From assembly GCF_003014675.1 (NCBI RefSeq), contig NZ_PYAU01000001.1, positions 1,364,001 to 1,428,000 of the forward strand: DNA of 64,000 nucleotides, given 5' to 3'. Source of the DNA: Labedella gwakjiensis (lineage in GTDB: Bacteria > Actinomycetota > Actinomycetes > Actinomycetales > Microbacteriaceae). The stretch's first letter is position 1. Each line of letters begins with the position of its first letter. Below the pieces are notes generated by a model. The model was given only the letters and a program-made list of their open reading frames with translations. It did no database searches and had not been told where the DNA came from. The position numbers and the translations under genes were made by a program. Shown piece by piece: positions 24,191-33,607 of the stretch.

Positions 24191-24907
24191 TCACCGATCG
24201 CGATCGACGGCCGCCCTGATCGCCTCACCGAGTTCGACGGGCTTCGTGAACTGGGGCCAGTGACCCGTGGGGAGATCGACGTACTCCACGTCGCGGATAC
24301 GTCCGAGCTCCCCGACGTACGGGTGGCCGCCCGCGATCCACTCCTTCAGCGTCGCCGAGGGGAACTCGCACGCGATGACCGTGGCGGGAACGTCGTATCG
24401 GCGCTCGTCCGACAGCCGCTGCGGATCGGAGGCGACGCGCAACGGCTCGGGGATGGCGCGCGACCGGAACCGCACCCGCAGCTCGTCGGTGAGGTCGGTG
24501 AGATCGGCATCCTCGAACAGCTCCCAGGGCGGGAGCGGCACGTCATCGCCGTCCGAGGGGAGCTCGTCGTTGATGACGCCTCCCTCGCCGAGCGGGCCGC
24601 TGTCCACGTAGACGGCTCGCGCGACACGATCCGGACGGGCATCGACGACGCCGTGGATGATCGCCCCTCCGCCCGAGTGCCCCACGAGGACGACCTTCTC
24701 CCCCGAGTCCTCCGACAGCCGATCGACGACGGCCGCGACCGCGTCGATGTGGTCGCGCAGGCCGATTCCGCCGCGGTCGGCCTCGACCGACTCGAGACCG
24801 GGGAGCGTGAGCGGATGCACGCGATGACCGGCCCTCTCGAGGGCGGGTGTGACGTCCTCCCAGGAGGACGCGTCGAGCCAGAATCCGGGTACGAGGATGA
24901 TGTCCAT
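24191..24907 (-). CDS. Alpha/beta hydrolase
   Basis: A 238-residue alpha/beta-hydrolase with the nucleophile elbow GHSGGG, an oxyanion-region VPGFWLDASSW near the start and the terminal His in GHWPQFTKP. Substrate is unknown. It is convergent with pnkp (22 bp apart, with a 5-bp stem CGCCG/CGGCG at 24175-24188). The next gene upstream on the minus strand is a GNAT 113 bp away. Confidence 0.88.
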   Translation of the reverse strand: MDIILVPGFWLDASSWEDVTPALERAGHRVHPLTLPGLESVEADRGGIGLRDHIDAVAAVVDRLSEDSGEKVVLVGHSGGGAIIHGVVDARPDRVARAVYVDSGPLGEGGVINDELPSDGDDVPLPPWELFEDADLTDLTDELRVRFRSRAIPEPLRVASDPQRLSDERRYDVPATVIACEFPSATLKEWIAGGHPYVGELGRIRDVEYVDLPTGHWPQFTKPVELGEAIRAAVDRDR

Positions 24908-25020
24908 GCAGCGACGCTACCGAGCACCACCGACATCGCGAACGGCTCGCCACGGCGGTGTGCACGGGGGACGCGTCCACACTGCTGTGGACGACGGAAC
25001 GGCGGACGGACGCCCCGGCG

Positions 25021-25494
25021 TCACCGCTTCGGGAGCGACTGATCGAGCAGGAGGGGATCCACGGAGAACCCGGCCCGCTCGTACATCCGGACCGCCTCCG
25101 GGCTGCTGTGCACGGTGACCCGCTCCGCCCCGACCGACGCCGCCGCGTCGACGAGCGCGCGCATGAGCTGCGCACCGACACCCCGACCGCGGACGGACGG
25201 TGACACGTACACGCTCTGCACGTCGGCGTTCCGCCGCTCGAACGCTCGAGGGCTCGGGACCCGCGGTGCGACGGCCATCCAGGCCATGCCGACGACCTCG
25301 TCGTCGATCTCGGCGACGAAGCACGTGTGCGTGTCGGCGTTCCGCTCGGCCCACGCGACCGTCCCCTCGACGAACTCGGCCTCGCTCCCGTGAGGCTCCC
25401 CGCCTTTCTCATCCACGACCCAGGTCCACCGCATCCGCGCGGCCTCGGCGATCTCGGTCGGGCCCGCGACCCGCACCACCACGTCGTCGTCCAT
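25021..25494 (-). CDS. GNAT-family N-acetyltransferase
   Basis: A 157-residue acetyltransferase with the acetyl-CoA loop VYVSPSVRGRGVGAQLMRAL (V/I-x-P-x-x-R-G-x-G-x-G/A) and the C-terminal EAVRMYERAGF motif. Substrate unknown. The ATG at 25494 is divergent from the DUF2254 gene. Confidence 0.9.
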   Translation of the reverse strand: MDDDVVVRVAGPTEIAEAARMRWTWVVDEKGGEPHGSEAEFVEGTVAWAERNADTHTCFVAEIDDEVVGMAWMAVAPRVPSPRAFERRNADVQSVYVSPSVRGRGVGAQLMRALVDAAASVGAERVTVHSSPEAVRMYERAGFSVDPLLLDQSLPKR

Positions 25495-25610
25495 GCATCG
25501 ATCCTGTCGCGGATCGGGCGGACCCGGCGGAGATCGGACGCGGGTCGACACCTCTCACGCGGGGGATGATGGGACCACGGCGGCGACGCGGCCGAGGGAA
25601 GAGGACGAGG

Positions 25611-26855
25611 ATGACCACAGGGATCGGCGCCGTCCTCGGGCGCATCGGCAGACAGGTCTGGGCGCGCGCCGCCCTCTACACGATCGCCTCGGTGGTGTTC
25701 GCCCTCGCCGCCGGTGCGGTCGGCACCCTCGTGCCGTTCCGCGTCGTCGTCGACCTCGGACAGGACTCGGTCGGCACGATCCTGCAGATCATCGCGAGCT
25801 CGATGCTCACCGTCACGACCTTCTCGCTCACGGCCATGGTCACGGCGTACTCCGCCGCCACGACGACGGCGACGCCGCGCGCCACGCAGCTCCTCATCGA
25901 GGACCGGACGTCGCAGAACGCCCTGTCCACGTTCGTGGGCGGCTTCGCCTTCTCGCTCGTCGGCCTCATCGCCCTCTCGACGGGGTACTACGGGGAGCAG
26001 GGGCGCACGATCCTCTTCTTCGGAACCCTCGTCATGGTCGCCCTCATCGTGGTGACGCTCCTGCGGTGGATCGCGCACCTGTCGACGTTCGGTCGCATGG
26101 CCGACGTGATCGACCGCGTGGAGACGGCGGCGTTGCGCACGCTCACGACGCACGCCGAGTCTCCGACACTCGGCGCGCGCCGCTTCACCGAACTCCCGAC
26201 GGGCACCTCCGCGGTGCGCGGCGACGCGTCCGGCTACGTGACGTTCATCGATATCGCTGTCATCGAGCGCGTCGCGGCGCGCGCTGACCTCGGGGTCTAC
26301 ATCCTCGCTCTGCCCGGCTCGATGGTGGACGCCCGGACACCGCTCGTCGCCACGACCGCTCCCCTCGAAGATGCGGACCGTGCCGCCCTCATCCGAGCCG
26401 TCCGTGTGCGACCCCACCGCGACTACGAGCAGGACCCGCGGCTCGGCGTGATCGCACTCGCGGAGATCGGCAGCCGTGCGCTCTCCCCCGCGACCAACGA
26501 CCCCGGTACCGCGATCGACGTCATCGCTGCGCTCCAGCGCGTGTTCGAGACCGTGCTCTCGTGCACCCCGTCGGACGACGTCGCCCACGAGCACGTCTTC
26601 GTGCGTCCGGTCGTCCTGCCGGACCTCGTCACCGACGCGTTCCGGCCCCTCGCCCGTGACGGCGCGTCCGTCGTCGAGGTCCAGATCCGACTGCAGAAGT
26701 GCCTCGACGCACTCGCGCGCACCGATCCGGAACGCTCCGCCGTGTTCCGCACCATGGCCGCGACGGCGTACGAACGCTCGCACGCCGCCCTCGACGAGTG
26801 GGACGTGGGCGATCTCGAGCAGACCTACCGAGCGACCTCGGGTCGACTGCCGTAG
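25611..26855 (+). CDS. DUF2254 integral membrane protein
   Basis: The 414 residues show four membrane segments in the first half (ALYTIASVVFALAAGAVGTL, ILQIIASSMLTVTTFSLTAM, FVGGFAFSLVGLIALSTGYY, LFFGTLVMVALIVVTLLRWI) and a soluble C-terminal half with LGVIALAEIGSRALSPATNDPGTAID, the DUF2254 signature. Function is unknown; it may be a channel-like protein. A purine-rich GAGGACGAGG directly precedes the ATG. Two further membrane proteins follow on the same strand. Confidence 0.85.
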   Translation: MTTGIGAVLGRIGRQVWARAALYTIASVVFALAAGAVGTLVPFRVVVDLGQDSVGTILQIIASSMLTVTTFSLTAMVTAYSAATTTATPRATQLLIEDRTSQNALSTFVGGFAFSLVGLIALSTGYYGEQGRTILFFGTLVMVALIVVTLLRWIAHLSTFGRMADVIDRVETAALRTLTTHAESPTLGARRFTELPTGTSAVRGDASGYVTFIDIAVIERVAARADLGVYILALPGSMVDARTPLVATTAPLEDADRAALIRAVRVRPHRDYEQDPRLGVIALAEIGSRALSPATNDPGTAIDVIAALQRVFETVLSCTPSDDVAHEHVFVRPVVLPDLVTDAFRPLARDGASVVEVQIRLQKCLDALARTDPERSAVFRTMAATAYERSHAALDEWDVGDLEQTYRATSGRLP

Positions 26856-26905
26856 CGTTGACAGGGTCAGCCGCGTGGCGGACGCCGGCGATGGAGGAGG
26901 AACGT

Positions 26906-27142
26906 ATGGTCTCGGGCATGGGAACGATGGGGATCATCGTGATGGTGTTCTACCTCCTCCTCTTCGCGGCGATCGCCGTGCTCGTGGTCCTCGCGATCGT
27001 GGCGCTCGTGCTCTCCATCCGTCTGCTGCGCATACGACTCGCCGAGGCGACAGGCCCGCGACCGCTCGACGGCATCGACGATCCGCGGCTCGGGCGCGAC
27101 GCCCACGACCCCGACGCACCAGCCGGCGGCCCCTCCGCGTGA
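26906..27142 (+). CDS. Small single-span membrane protein
   Basis: A 78-residue protein with one long hydrophobic segment (IIVMVFYLLLFAAIAVLVVL and on to LLRIRL), then an acidic, Pro/Gly/Asp-rich tail. The ATG at 26906 has GGAGGAG at good distance. Its stop overlaps the GTG of the next gene (GTGA). No family recognised; context suggests cotranscription with the DUF218 gene. Confidence 0.6.
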   Translation: MVSGMGTMGIIVMVFYLLLFAAIAVLVVLAIVALVLSIRLLRIRLAEATGPRPLDGIDDPRLGRDAHDPDAPAGGPSA

Positions 27143-27765
27143 CCCCGCGCGTTCCGGCGTTCGTCGCGGCGGTCGCCGCGGGACTCGCCGCGACGGCTGC
27201 GGTGGGGCTCGTGGCGTGGAGCGAGTGGGTCACGTGGCGCGCCTCGCGCGACGCGATCCCCCGGACGGGGCTCGACCCGCGACCTCGTGCGGGCGACGTG
27301 GTGCTCGTGCTCGGCTTCCGTTCGAGCGCGCACGGCCGCACGAACATCATCCAGCGTTGGCGGGTGCGCATCGCCGCCCGCTCGACGGATTCCCGCGCCG
27401 CGACCTTCGTCTTCTCGGGCGGCACGACCCGCGGTCCGTCGTCGGAGGCGGCGCTCATGGCGCGGTACGCGATCGACGAGGTCGGCATCCCCGCGGGCAG
27501 CGTCGTACTCGAGGAGGAATCGCGCACCACGTGGGAGAACGTGGCGTTCTCGATCCCCGTGCTCCGCGCTCTCGACGCGGAGTCCATCGTGATCGCGTCC
27601 AACACGTTCCACGCGCGACGGGCGCGACGCTACCTCGCGACGCAGGCGCCCGATCTCGGCCCCCGAATCCGCCGCGGCCGTGACTACAGGTTCGGCGAGC
27701 TCCTCGCCGTGAAGCCGTACCTCGCGATCTACGAGTGGCGGCGCGCCCGGCTCCGGCAGAGCTGA
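27139..27765 (+). CDS. DUF218/YdcF-like (SanA/ElyC group) membrane protein
   Basis: A 208-residue protein with an N-terminal membrane anchor (FVAAVAAGLAATAAVGLVAW) and a Rossmann-like DUF218 domain: VVLVLGFRSS, FVFSGGT, MARYAIDEVGIPAGSVVLEE, TTWENVAFSIPVL and IVIASNTFHARRARRYL. E. coli relatives SanA/ElyC act in envelope integrity; the biochemical role is unknown. The start is a GTG overlapping the previous stop. Confidence 0.85.
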   Translation: MTPRVPAFVAAVAAGLAATAAVGLVAWSEWVTWRASRDAIPRTGLDPRPRAGDVVLVLGFRSSAHGRTNIIQRWRVRIAARSTDSRAATFVFSGGTTRGPSSEAALMARYAIDEVGIPAGSVVLEEESRTTWENVAFSIPVLRALDAESIVIASNTFHARRARRYLATQAPDLGPRIRRGRDYRFGELLAVKPYLAIYEWRRARLRQS

Positions 27766-27785
27766 CGACCCGCATGCCCGCCCGA

Positions 27786-27800
27786 CTGCGCTCAGCGCAG
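27786..27800. terminator. Palindrome centred on a stop codon between convergent genes
   Basis: CTGCGC (27786-27791) and GCGCAG (27795-27800) enclose TCA, which is the TGA stop of the minus-strand dehydratase gene. It lies 21 bp after the DUF218 stop and could serve both strands. Confidence 0.4.
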
Positions 27801-28670
27801 CGCAGCGAGGATCGAGGGGAAGTGGTCGGAGAGCTCCCGTGCGAGATAGCCGACGGGAGCGGTCTCGGCGAGCCGGTCTCCGGCCGCGGCGTGAACGTAC
27901 GTGCCCCAGACGGCGGCGCGTGTGGCCCCCACACCGCGAGCCGCCATACCTGCGATCGCACCCGCGAGGACGTCGCCGCTGCCGGAGGTGCCGAGACCGG
28001 GATTGCCTGCCGCCACGACCCACGCCGATCCGCTCGGATCGACGACGAGGTTCTGCGTCGCCACGACGGCGCGTAACCGGGAGGCCACAGCACGGGCCGC
28101 TCGCAGCACCGCGCGCGTGTCCGAGCTCTCGAGCTCGTCCTCGTCGGCGAGCATCGCGAGTTCCGAGGGATTCGGGGTGAGGATGAGATGGCCGCCGAGG
28201 TCGTCGACCCGCCCCGGATCGTCGTGCACAGCGACGAGAGCGAACGCGTCGAGGACCACGATGGTGTCGTCTCCCACGCCGTCGACGACGCCGTCGAGGA
28301 GGTCGGCGGCCGCATCGACGTCGTCGAGGCCGGGGCCGAAGAGGACGGCGTCGCTGCCCTCGAGGTCGTGCGCGAGGGCGGCGGCCGCGTCGCCTCGGAC
28401 GCTGCCGGACTCGGTCTCGGCGAGGGGCACGACCCCGCACTCCGGTACGGCGATGGCGAGTCCGTCGGCCACGGACGCCGCGGTGCCGAGGGTCAGGCGC
28501 CCGGCCCCCACGCGGAGCGACGCGACGCCGGCGAGCGCCACGGCTCCCGGGCTCCGGCGCGCGCCGCCCACCACGAGGACGACGCCGCGGTCGTACTTCG
28601 ACGCACCCGGCTGTGGCTGGCCCCAGCGCCTGAGCAGCCGAGGGGTGACGCGATCAGCGCGGGCGGGCAT
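27792..28670 (-). CDS. nnrD: ADP/ATP-dependent NAD(P)H-hydrate dehydratase
   Basis: The 292-residue protein belongs to the ribokinase-like CARKD family: VVLVVGGARRSPGAVALAGV at the N-terminus, FGPGL in the middle and GNPGLGTSGSGDVLAGAIAG, the catalytic and nucleotide-binding signature. It repairs hydrated NADH/NADPH. There is no NnrE epimerase domain fused, so that activity must be elsewhere. The ATG at 28670 has GGGAGG upstream and lies inside the end of the histidine phosphatase gene (17-bp overlap). Confidence 0.9.
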   Translation of the reverse strand: MPARADRVTPRLLRRWGQPQPGASKYDRGVVLVVGGARRSPGAVALAGVASLRVGAGRLTLGTAASVADGLAIAVPECGVVPLAETESGSVRGDAAAALAHDLEGSDAVLFGPGLDDVDAAADLLDGVVDGVGDDTIVVLDAFALVAVHDDPGRVDDLGGHLILTPNPSELAMLADEDELESSDTRAVLRAARAVASRLRAVVATQNLVVDPSGSAWVVAAGNPGLGTSGSGDVLAGAIAGMAARGVGATRAAVWGTYVHAAAGDRLAETAPVGYLARELSDHFPSILAALR

Positions 28671-29391
28671 CGTCGCCTCCCGCGTGCACGGTGCTCTCCA
28701 CACCGGACTGCTCGAGGTGCGCGACGTCGCCGACGAGGGTCGCGCGCCACCTCGAGCCGGATGCATCGTCGCGCTCCAGCACCGTGACGGAGGCGTTGCG
28801 GGCGGGCGCCTGCTGCGCGGCCGCGAGCACCGTGGCCTCGTCCCAGCCCTCCAGCACGTAGCGGACGAGGTACACGATGGCCTCGTGCGCGAAGACGACC
28901 CCATGGGTGGCGGGTGATGCCACGGCGTCGGCGAGGAACGACCGCAGCCGCAGCGCGACGTCGGCCCACGACTCGCCGCCGGGCGGCCGGTAGTAGAGCT
29001 TCCCGAGGTGAGCCTTCCGCGCTGCCTCGTCCGGATGGCGGGCGAGCACGCCGGCGCTCGTGAGCCTGTCGAGGATGCCGAGTTCGCGGTCGCGCAGCCG
29101 CTCGTCGAGCACCGGCACCGTACCGAGTCCGGCGCCCGCGATCGCGAGTTCGGCGGTGTGGCGGGCGCGCACGTACGGCGAACTCCACACCGCCGCCGTG
29201 GCGTCGAGCCCCAGGTTCGTGAGCGCGGCGCCCGCGGCGCTGCCCTGCTCCGCGCCGGTGGGCGAGAGCGGGGTGTCCGCGTCGCGCGTGGGGATGTCGA
29301 CGACGTGTGCGCCCGTGCTCTCGGCGAACGACGCCGCCTCGTTCCCGAGGCTCTCCCCGTGCCGGACGATGACCAGTCGCTGCAATGTCAT
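28654..29391 (-). CDS. Histidine phosphatase (phosphoglycerate mutase superfamily)
   Basis: A 245-residue protein with the RHG motif at the N-terminus (VIVRHGESLGNEAA), SSPYVRARHTAEL with the second Arg, the Glu region DRELGIL, and VFAHEAIVYLVRYVL where the second catalytic His stands. Substrate not predictable. It overlaps the downstream dehydratase gene by 17 bp, so they share a transcript. Confidence 0.88.
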   Translation of the reverse strand: MTLQRLVIVRHGESLGNEAASFAESTGAHVVDIPTRDADTPLSPTGAEQGSAAGAALTNLGLDATAAVWSSPYVRARHTAELAIAGAGLGTVPVLDERLRDRELGILDRLTSAGVLARHPDEAARKAHLGKLYYRPPGGESWADVALRLRSFLADAVASPATHGVVFAHEAIVYLVRYVLEGWDEATVLAAAQQAPARNASVTVLERDDASGSRWRATLVGDVAHLEQSGVESTVHAGGDDARPR

Positions 29392-29452
29392 CGTCCGAGC
29401 GTACGAGCCACCACCGACACCCGCACCGGGTTGACCGGAGGGTGGGGAGAAT

Positions 29453-30304
29453 TCACCGCGCGTCGCGGTAGCGCCACATGGTGAGCGAGCCGAAGACCGC
29501 GACGAGCACGGCGCACCACACGAGCGTGAGCGGCAGGCTCGCGCCCGGATCGACGCCGTTCATGAGGGCACGGACGCTCGTGACGAGGTGCGAGACGGGG
29601 TTCACCTCGACGAAGGCCTGCAGCCAGCCCGGCATCGTCGACGGGTCCACGAAGATGTTGCTGCCGAACGTGAGCGGGGTGATCACGAGCATGCTCACGC
29701 CCATGACGGCGCCCGACGTGCGGAGCACGAGGCTCAAGAACGTCCACACCCAGCCGAGGCTGAACGAAAACAGGAGGATGAGGAGGACTCCCGTGGCGAC
29801 GCCCGGGAATCCGCCCTCCGGTCGCCACCCGAGCAGGAGGCCGAGCAGCGACGTGACGATCGACGAGATCGTGAAGCGCACGGCGTCGCCGAGCAGCATG
29901 CCGACGAGCGCCGACGGGCGCCAGATCGGCAGGGAGCGGAACCGGTCGAACACGCCCTTCTCGAGGTCGGTGCGCAGCGTGGTGCCCGTGTACATCGTGA
30001 TCATGATCACGCCCTGCACCATGATCCCGGGGAGGAGGAACTGAATGTAGTCCACCGTGCTGCCCGCGAGCGCGCCGCCGAAGAGGAAGGTGAACAGCAG
30101 CGTGAACATGACGGGGAAGACCGTCACGTCGAAGAGCTGCTCCGGCACGTGCTTGATCTTGAGGAGCGCCCGCCATCCGAAGGTCAGCGACGTGGAGAGC
30201 GGGCCGGGAGGCGACGGCCGCTCGCTGCTCGCGAGGGCCGAGAGGATCTTCGAACCGGGGTCGGGTGCCGCGCCGTCGTCCGTGCGCGTGGCGTCGAGGG
30301 TCAT
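29453..30304 (-). CDS. ABC-2 type exporter permease, DrrB-like
   Basis: A 283-residue permease with six hydrophobic segments and the ABC-2 pattern [58 protein letters not shown] and the late [28 protein letters not shown], all typical of the daunorubicin-resistance permease group. It pairs with the ATPase whose stop overlaps its start (ATGA). Probably exports a hydrophobic drug or lipid. Confidence 0.92.
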   Translation of the reverse strand: MTLDATRTDDGAAPDPGSKILSALASSERPSPPGPLSTSLTFGWRALLKIKHVPEQLFDVTVFPVMFTLLFTFLFGGALAGSTVDYIQFLLPGIMVQGVIMITMYTGTTLRTDLEKGVFDRFRSLPIWRPSALVGMLLGDAVRFTISSIVTSLLGLLLGWRPEGGFPGVATGVLLILLFSFSLGWVWTFLSLVLRTSGAVMGVSMLVITPLTFGSNIFVDPSTMPGWLQAFVEVNPVSHLVTSVRALMNGVDPGASLPLTLVWCAVLVAVFGSLTMWRYRDAR

Positions 30305-31269
30305 GCCGCTTCCTCCGTCTCGGTGGACTCCTCGGCCGGGTGGCCGGTGAGGGAGAGGAACACCTCGTCGAGCGTCGGCTGCCCGAGCGAGAACTGAGCG
30401 AGCGGGATGCCCGCATCGTCGAGCGCCGAGAGCGCTCGCGTGACGAGCCGCTGCTCGTCGACGTTTGCCCCGAGGGCCGTGGGGTCGGCCTCCTCGCGCA
30501 CGTCCACACCGAGTTCGCGTTCGAGCACCGCACGAGCGGACTCGCGGTCGGCGCGGTCCTTCACCCGCACGTGCAGGGAGCCCGAGCCGACGGACGCCTT
30601 GAGCTCCGAGGACGTGCCCTCCGCGATGACCTTGCCCCGGTCGATCACGCTGATGCGATCGGCGAGCTGGTCGGCCTCGTCGAGGTACTGCGTGGTGAGG
30701 AGCACGGTCGTGCCGCTCGACACCATCGCACGCACGATGTCCCACACCTCGTTGCGACTGCGGGGGTCGAGGCCGGTCGTGGGCTCGTCGAGGAAAAGTA
30801 GCTCGGGGGTCACGACGATGCTCGCGGCGATGTCGATGCGTCGACGCATGCCGCCCGAGTACTTCTTCACCTGACGGTCGGCGGCGTCGCTCAGGGCGAA
30901 GGCGTCGAGCAGCTCATCGGCGCGACGCTTGGCGGCCGGGCCGGTGTAGCCGAAGAGCCTCCCGATGAGGCGGAGGTTCTCGCGCCCGGTGAGGTCTTCG
31001 TCCACCGACGCGAACTGACCCGTGAGGCTGACTCGCCGGCGCACCTCGTTCGCCTCGCTCACGACGTCGCGGCCGAGAACGCGGGCGGTGCCGCCGTCCG
31101 GTCTCGCGAGGGTGGCGAGCATGCGGATGGTGGTGGTCTTTCCGGCGCCGTTCGGGCCGAGGAAGCCGTGGACTCCACCCCGCGGGATGGCGAGGTCGAC
31201 GCCGTCGACGGCGCGGTTCGATCCGAAGACCTTCACGAGATCGTGGGTCTCGATGGCGAGATCGGTCAT
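30301..31269 (-). CDS. ABC exporter ATPase, DrrA-like
   Basis: The 322 residues include Walker A (GPNGAGKTT), the Q-loop, signature KYSGGMRRR, Walker [13 protein letters not shown] and the switch His region ([15 protein letters not shown]). The C-terminal extension [32 protein letters not shown] (in parts) is the DrrA CREEM-like tail. With the permease it forms a drug exporter controlled by the divergent PadR. Confidence 0.94.
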   Translation of the reverse strand: MTDLAIETHDLVKVFGSNRAVDGVDLAIPRGGVHGFLGPNGAGKTTTIRMLATLARPDGGTARVLGRDVVSEANEVRRRVSLTGQFASVDEDLTGRENLRLIGRLFGYTGPAAKRRADELLDAFALSDAADRQVKKYSGGMRRRIDIAASIVVTPELLFLDEPTTGLDPRSRNEVWDIVRAMVSSGTTVLLTTQYLDEADQLADRISVIDRGKVIAEGTSSELKASVGSGSLHVRVKDRADRESARAVLERELGVDVREEADPTALGANVDEQRLVTRALSALDDAGIPLAQFSLGQPTLDEVFLSLTGHPAEESTETEEAA

Positions 31270-31302
31270 GGGCCCTCCAGACAGGACGCCAGGACCAGCG
31301 TA

Positions 31303-31330
31303 TTCCTGTTAGGAACATTCCTAGCAGGAA
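31303..31330. promoter_or_regulatory. PadR operator overlapping the padR ribosome-binding site
   Basis: TTCCTGTTAGGAA (31303-31315) and TTCCTAGCAGGAA (31318-31330) are inverted copies with one mismatch, and each is itself a TTCCTnnnAGGAA dyad. The site lies between the divergent exporter ATPase gene and the padR gene, and its right half contains the AGGAAG ribosome-binding site of padR, so bound repressor would block its own gene as well as the exporter promoter. Confidence 0.85.
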
Positions 31331-31339
31331 GATACGATC

Positions 31340-31894
31340 GTGTCCATGCCGGGATTACCCCCCAACGCCTACGCGCTCCTGGGACTGCTCGTCTTCGACG
31401 CGAACTCATCCGAATCGGGCGGCATGACGGGCTACGAGCTCAAGCAGCGCGCCGACTTCACCCTCCGCTACTACTGGGTGTCGCCCGCGATGAGTCAGAT
31501 CTACTCCGAGTTGCGACGACTCGCCACCGAGGGATACGTGGCGGAGGTGGCCGGGGAGGGGGCCACTCGGTATCGGGTCACGCCTGGCGGCGCCGAGGCA
31601 CTGCAGAGCTGGCTCTTCGAGGGCGAGGTGGGCTTCCCGATCCTCAAGCACCCGGTGGCCCTGCGGCTGCTCATGGGCCGCCTCTCCACTCCGGAACACC
31701 TGCAGGGGATGCTCGGGGAGCACCTCGACGACCTCGCCGAGCGTCGCGCCGACCTGCAGGGCGTGCGCGACATGCTCGGCGACGATCACGCGAGACGCTA
31801 TGCGGCGCTCGTCGCCGACTGGGGGCTCGCGTACTACGACAGCGAGACGAGAATCGTGACGGATCTGCGCGAGCGCCTGGAGTCGATGGACTGA
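31340..31894 (+). CDS. PadR-family regulator of the DrrAB-like exporter
   Basis: A 184-residue PadR protein: winged helix with GYELKQRADFTLRYYWVSPAMSQIYSELRRLATEGYV (in parts), then a Vir_C/AphA-like C-terminal coiled-coil region. PadR repressors of this length control drug exporters. The start is taken as the GTG at 31340, eight bases after AGGAAG; an ATG six bases later is possible. It is divergent from the exporter genes and its operator covers both promoters. Confidence 0.9.
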   Translation: MSMPGLPPNAYALLGLLVFDANSSESGGMTGYELKQRADFTLRYYWVSPAMSQIYSELRRLATEGYVAEVAGEGATRYRVTPGGAEALQSWLFEGEVGFPILKHPVALRLLMGRLSTPEHLQGMLGEHLDDLAERRADLQGVRDMLGDDHARRYAALVADWGLAYYDSETRIVTDLRERLESMD

Positions 31895-32057
31895 GGCCGC
31901 GGGCCCGCCCCGCACGGTCGCGGTTCGGTCCCCCGATCCGGTCGGAGGACACCACGCCGGAGCCGTAACCTGTCGTCCACAACGAGTATCCGTGGGACTT
32001 TCTGACTCCTTTTCCGGATACCGTCCGAATGTCGGTGGTGTCGTGTTCACTGGACGC

Positions 32058-33452
32058 ATGACCACCCACGGCGCGGCTCTCCAGGACGCGGTCGCAGTCG
32101 CGACCGAGGTCCTCCGCGAGCCCGTGGCCGAGCTCGTCCCAGGTCGGATTCCTGTTGCCGACTACGTGACGTTGCTGAGGGATGTGGAGCGTCTCGGCCG
32201 TCTGGTCGACGCGGCCCGCGTCGCGTTGGCCGGGGACGCGGAACAGCGCACCGGCGGACCGATCGACGCCCTCGCTGCCGTCGGGTATGCGTCCGCGGTG
32301 GACGCTGTCGCGACGCTCACCGGACTGTCGGATCGGGATGCGAAGAGACGGATCCGTCTGGGCGGGAAGCTCAACGCCGGGGTGTCGCTGACCGGCGCGG
32401 AGACCGGGTCGGTCCATCCCTCCGTCGCTCAGGCCGTGTCCGCGGGGAACCTTGGTGTCGATGCAGCGACGATCCTCACCGATGCCCTCGACGGGGTCTC
32501 ACCACGGGTCGATCCTGTCGTGATCGCCGAGGCCGAAGAGGCACTCGTCAACCTCGCCGCCGGCTCAGACACCCATCCGCCCCTGCGCGGGGACCTCGTC
32601 CGTGGACAGGCGCACCTGTTCGTCGAAGCGATCGATCCCGACGGGGTCCGCCCCCGGGAAGAACTAGCACGGCGGAAGCGGCGGTTCACGATCGGACCCG
32701 AAACACGGGATGGGCTCATTCCCGTCCACGGGTTGCTGACGTTAGAGATCGGGGCATCGCTGAAGCGCCTCATCGACGCGCACGTTCGCAGGGTCGCGTT
32801 CACCGACGGCCCTCACGCTCTGGAAGACGCAACCCAACCCACCGGAAGGGAAGAGCCTGTCGAGCACCTCGACGACCGCACCCCCGCGCAGCGACGCCAC
32901 GACACCCTCGCGGACATCATCAGCGCCGCGTCGCGTGTGAAGGACGCGCCCGAGCTCGCCGGGACCGCCCCCGCGATCACCGTCACCGTCACGCAGGCGG
33001 CACTCGATCACGGGCGCGGGGTCGGAACCATCGATGGCGTCGACACCCCGATCTCTGTTGCGGCGATCGAGAAACTCATCGACTCCCGCGGCATCCAGAC
33101 CGTCACGATGAACCCGAACCGACGCATCCTCGCCCTCGGATCAGTGCAACGCTGCTTCACCTCCTCGCAACGCAGGGCGATCACGGCGCGGGATGGCGGG
33201 TGCGTCATCCCCGGCTGCACCACCCCCGCCGGCTGGTGCGAAGTCCACCACGTCATCCCCTGGAGAGACGGCGGGGAGACGCACACCGACAACGGCGTGC
33301 TCCTCTGTTGGGGTCACCACCAGAACATCGACAGCGGACCCTGGCGACTCACCATGCCGAACGGAGTCCCCCACGTCCGAGGACCCGGACACCCCGACTG
33401 GACACACACCACAAAAACCCGCACCGGACCACCCCTCACCCGAACCGGGTGA
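32058..33452 (+). CDS. DUF222 / HNH endonuclease domain protein
   Basis: The 464-residue protein has the long helical DUF222 region (about residues 10-330), including AQRRHDTLADIISAA, and a C-terminal HNH nuclease: GGCVIPGCTTPAGWCEVHH, VIPWRDGGETHTDNGVLLC, GHH, with two Cys pairs for structural zinc and the catalytic His of CEVHH. Such genes are multicopy in Microbacteriaceae and their role is unknown. The ATG at 32058 lacks a strong ribosome-binding site; a GTG at 31992 is an alternative start. A short imperfect stem (around 33469-33490) follows the gene. Confidence 0.88.
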   Translation: MTTHGAALQDAVAVATEVLREPVAELVPGRIPVADYVTLLRDVERLGRLVDAARVALAGDAEQRTGGPIDALAAVGYASAVDAVATLTGLSDRDAKRRIRLGGKLNAGVSLTGAETGSVHPSVAQAVSAGNLGVDAATILTDALDGVSPRVDPVVIAEAEEALVNLAAGSDTHPPLRGDLVRGQAHLFVEAIDPDGVRPREELARRKRRFTIGPETRDGLIPVHGLLTLEIGASLKRLIDAHVRRVAFTDGPHALEDATQPTGREEPVEHLDDRTPAQRRHDTLADIISAASRVKDAPELAGTAPAITVTVTQAALDHGRGVGTIDGVDTPISVAAIEKLIDSRGIQTVTMNPNRRILALGSVQRCFTSSQRRAITARDGGCVIPGCTTPAGWCEVHHVIPWRDGGETHTDNGVLLCWGHHQNIDSGPWRLTMPNGVPHVRGPGHPDWTHTTKTRTGPPLTRTG

Positions 33453-33607
33453 CAACCGGCACTCTGGCAACGGACGCTGTGCGTCGTTGCGCTCGTCCTG
33501 ACGCCCCGTGAACCGGCGCTCCAGCTCACGCGTTCCGATCCGCCGACGGCGTCCGCGACGAACACACCATCAGCGGACAGACCTGTCCGCACCATTCGGA
33601 GGCAGAC

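Noticed and set aside
21487-24228. Minus-strand open frame of 913 codons
   Set aside because: Antisense to pnkp, whose three catalytic domains are intact.
32058-33452. Mobile-element homing endonuclease
   Set aside because: The DUF222+HNH layout is a resident, multicopy family in these bacteria; there is no intron, intein border or terminal repeat.
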